DNA from: JAIMBK01 sp040755975 | GTDB taxonomy: Bacteria > Bacillota > Desulfotomaculia > Desulfotomaculales > Nap2-2B | Assembly: GCA_040755975.1 (NCBI GenBank) | Contig: JBFLZY010000120.1 | Span: 1-6,369, forward strand | DNA: 6,369 bases | Reading direction: 5' to 3' | Shown: piece by piece, positions 5,575 to 6,369 of the stretch | How the letters are laid out: the number at the start of each line of letters is the position of its first letter | How positions within the stretch are numbered: position 1 is the first letter of the stretch | The notes under the pieces: model-generated | What the model saw: the letters and a program-made list of their open reading frames with translations, nothing else | What the model was told of the DNA's origin: nothing | The model's database searches: none | Program-made: the position numbers and the translations under genes

Positions 5575-6369
5575 ATGGATTTAGATGGTTTGCAAATCGG
5601 TAGTCTGGGCGGGGGAGCCATGGCCGAGGCCCTGCTTGCGGGGCTGATTGAGAGCGGCTTTCCCCCGGCCGATCTGTTTGCCAGCGATATTCAGCGGAAA
5701 CGGTTGGCTTACCTGCAAAAGAAACTGGGCATAAATCCGGTGGAGGATAACGGGCAGCTGGTTGAAAAGGTAGATGTTGCTGTTTTGGCCGTCAAACCGC
5801 AGATTGTCGGGCGGGTATTGGCCGAAACGGGGGAGTTTTTCCGTTCCGGGCAGACCCTTATTTCTATTGCCGCCGGCGTGCCCATAAAATATATTGAAGG
5901 GTTTTTAAAAAATCCCGTCGGAGTGGTCCGGGTAATGCCCAACACGCCCTGCTTGGTGGGGGCCGGCGCCAGCGCGCTTTGCGCGGGTACGTACGCCCGC
6001 GAAGAAGATTTGCGACGGGCGAAGGCTATTTTTAATGCCGTCGGGCGGGTGGCCGAAGTGAGCGAGGAGCTGATGGACGCGGTCACCGGTTTGAGCGGCA
6101 GCGGCCCGGCCTATATGTTTTTGATTTTGGACGCCCTGGCCGACGCCGGCGTGCGGGCGGGCCTCCCCAGGGAAACGGCCCTTCTTTTGAGCGCCCAGAC
6201 CATGTTCGGGGCGGCCAGGATGGTTCTGGAAAAGGGAGAAAACCCGGCAAAGCTTAAAGATATGGTGACCACTCCCGCCGGGACCACCATAGAGGGAATT
6301 TTTGCCCTGGAGGAAGGGGGCTTGCGGCGCACCTTGATGAAAGCGGTAAGCGAAGCAACCCGCCGGGCT
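5575..6369 (+). CDS. proC: Pyrroline-5-carboxylate reductase, 3'-truncated by window
   Basis: Catalyses the last step of proline synthesis, NAD(P)H-dependent reduction of 1-pyrroline-5-carboxylate, in the cytoplasm. 265 residues are visible and the frame stays open to the last base. ProC is usually about 265-275 residues, so only a few codons are missing. The N-terminal Rossmann motif is IGSLGGGAMAEALL (8-21). VKPQ (73-76) and RVMPNTP (119-125) complete the cofactor domain. The C-terminal dimerisation and substrate domain carries TGLSGSGPAY (171-180) and the signature TTPAGTTIEG (232-241), where Ala replaces the common Gly in PGGTT. ATG at 5575 is chosen because it gives the usual N-terminus and has a GGGG stretch (5562-5565) 9 bases upstream; an in-frame ATG at 5560 lacks any ribosome binding site. 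It follows sepF by 30 bases and is probably in the same operon. Confidence 0.94.
   Translation, partial: MDLDGLQIGSLGGGAMAEALLAGLIESGFPPADLFASDIQRKRLAYLQKKLGINPVEDNGQLVEKVDVAVLAVKPQIVGRVLAETGEFFRSGQTLISIAAGVPIKYIEGFLKNPVGVVRVMPNTPCLVGAGASALCAGTYAREEDLRRAKAIFNAVGRVAEVSEELMDAVTGLSGSGPAYMFLILDALADAGVRAGLPRETALLLSAQTMFGAARMVLEKGENPAKLKDMVTTPAGTTIEGIFALEEGGLRRTLMKAVSEATRRA

Noticed and set aside
1..6369. CRISPR arrays, tRNA/rRNA genes, insertion sequences, toxin-antitoxin or defence genes
   Set aside because: I found no spaced direct repeats of CRISPR type, no tRNA-like cloverleaf with a TTCRA arm, no transposase-like frame and no terminal inverted repeats. The only repeats are the short octamer array.

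Overview
The window looks like chromosomal DNA from a moderately GC-rich, Gram-positive anaerobe-type Firmicute. A Peptococcaceae/Desulfotomaculales lineage such as Pelotomaculum or Desulfotomaculum is my best guess. The reasons are the SepF division gene (typical of Firmicutes, Actinobacteria and Cyanobacteria) in a yggS-sepF-proC order, strong AGGAGG-type ribosome binding sites, two TTG starts and one GTG start, AT-rich intergenic DNA with sigma-A-like promoters, and a TrpB2-type tryptophan synthase. The lineage is inferred from gene content and style; no marker gene proves it.

Layout from left to right. (1) Positions 1-882 (+) hold the 3' part of an HMG-CoA-lyase-like TIM-barrel metallolyase whose active site departs from true HMG-CoA lyase. 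(2) Positions 883-1153 are a non-coding gap between two convergent genes. It carries a degenerate purine-rich octamer tandem array (891-976) and a hairpin terminator facing the minus-strand gene. (3) Positions 1154-2638 (-) encode a complete trehalose-6-phosphate synthase (OtsA, GT20). (4) Positions 2639-2930 are a divergent AT-rich promoter region with one recognisable sigma-A-type promoter in each direction. (5) Positions 2931-4286 (+) encode a complete, solitary TrpB2 with its own promoter and an intrinsic terminator at 4313-4336. (6) Positions 4411-6369 (+) hold a tightly packed operon: yggS (PLP homeostasis), sepF (Z-ring anchoring) and proC (proline synthesis). proC runs off the right edge only a few codons short of its usual end.

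The genes form four transcription units rather than one system. OtsA supplies an osmo- or thermoprotectant precursor. TrpB2 condenses indole with serine, or salvages indole, using PLP. The yggS-sepF-proC unit joins vitamin B6 homeostasis, cell division and amino acid synthesis, and resembles the conserved division-cluster neighbourhood of Firmicutes. I see no mobile element, CRISPR, phage, RNA gene or defence system. The items most worth a second look are the altered active site of the lyase-like protein and the 8-bp-period repeat array beside it.
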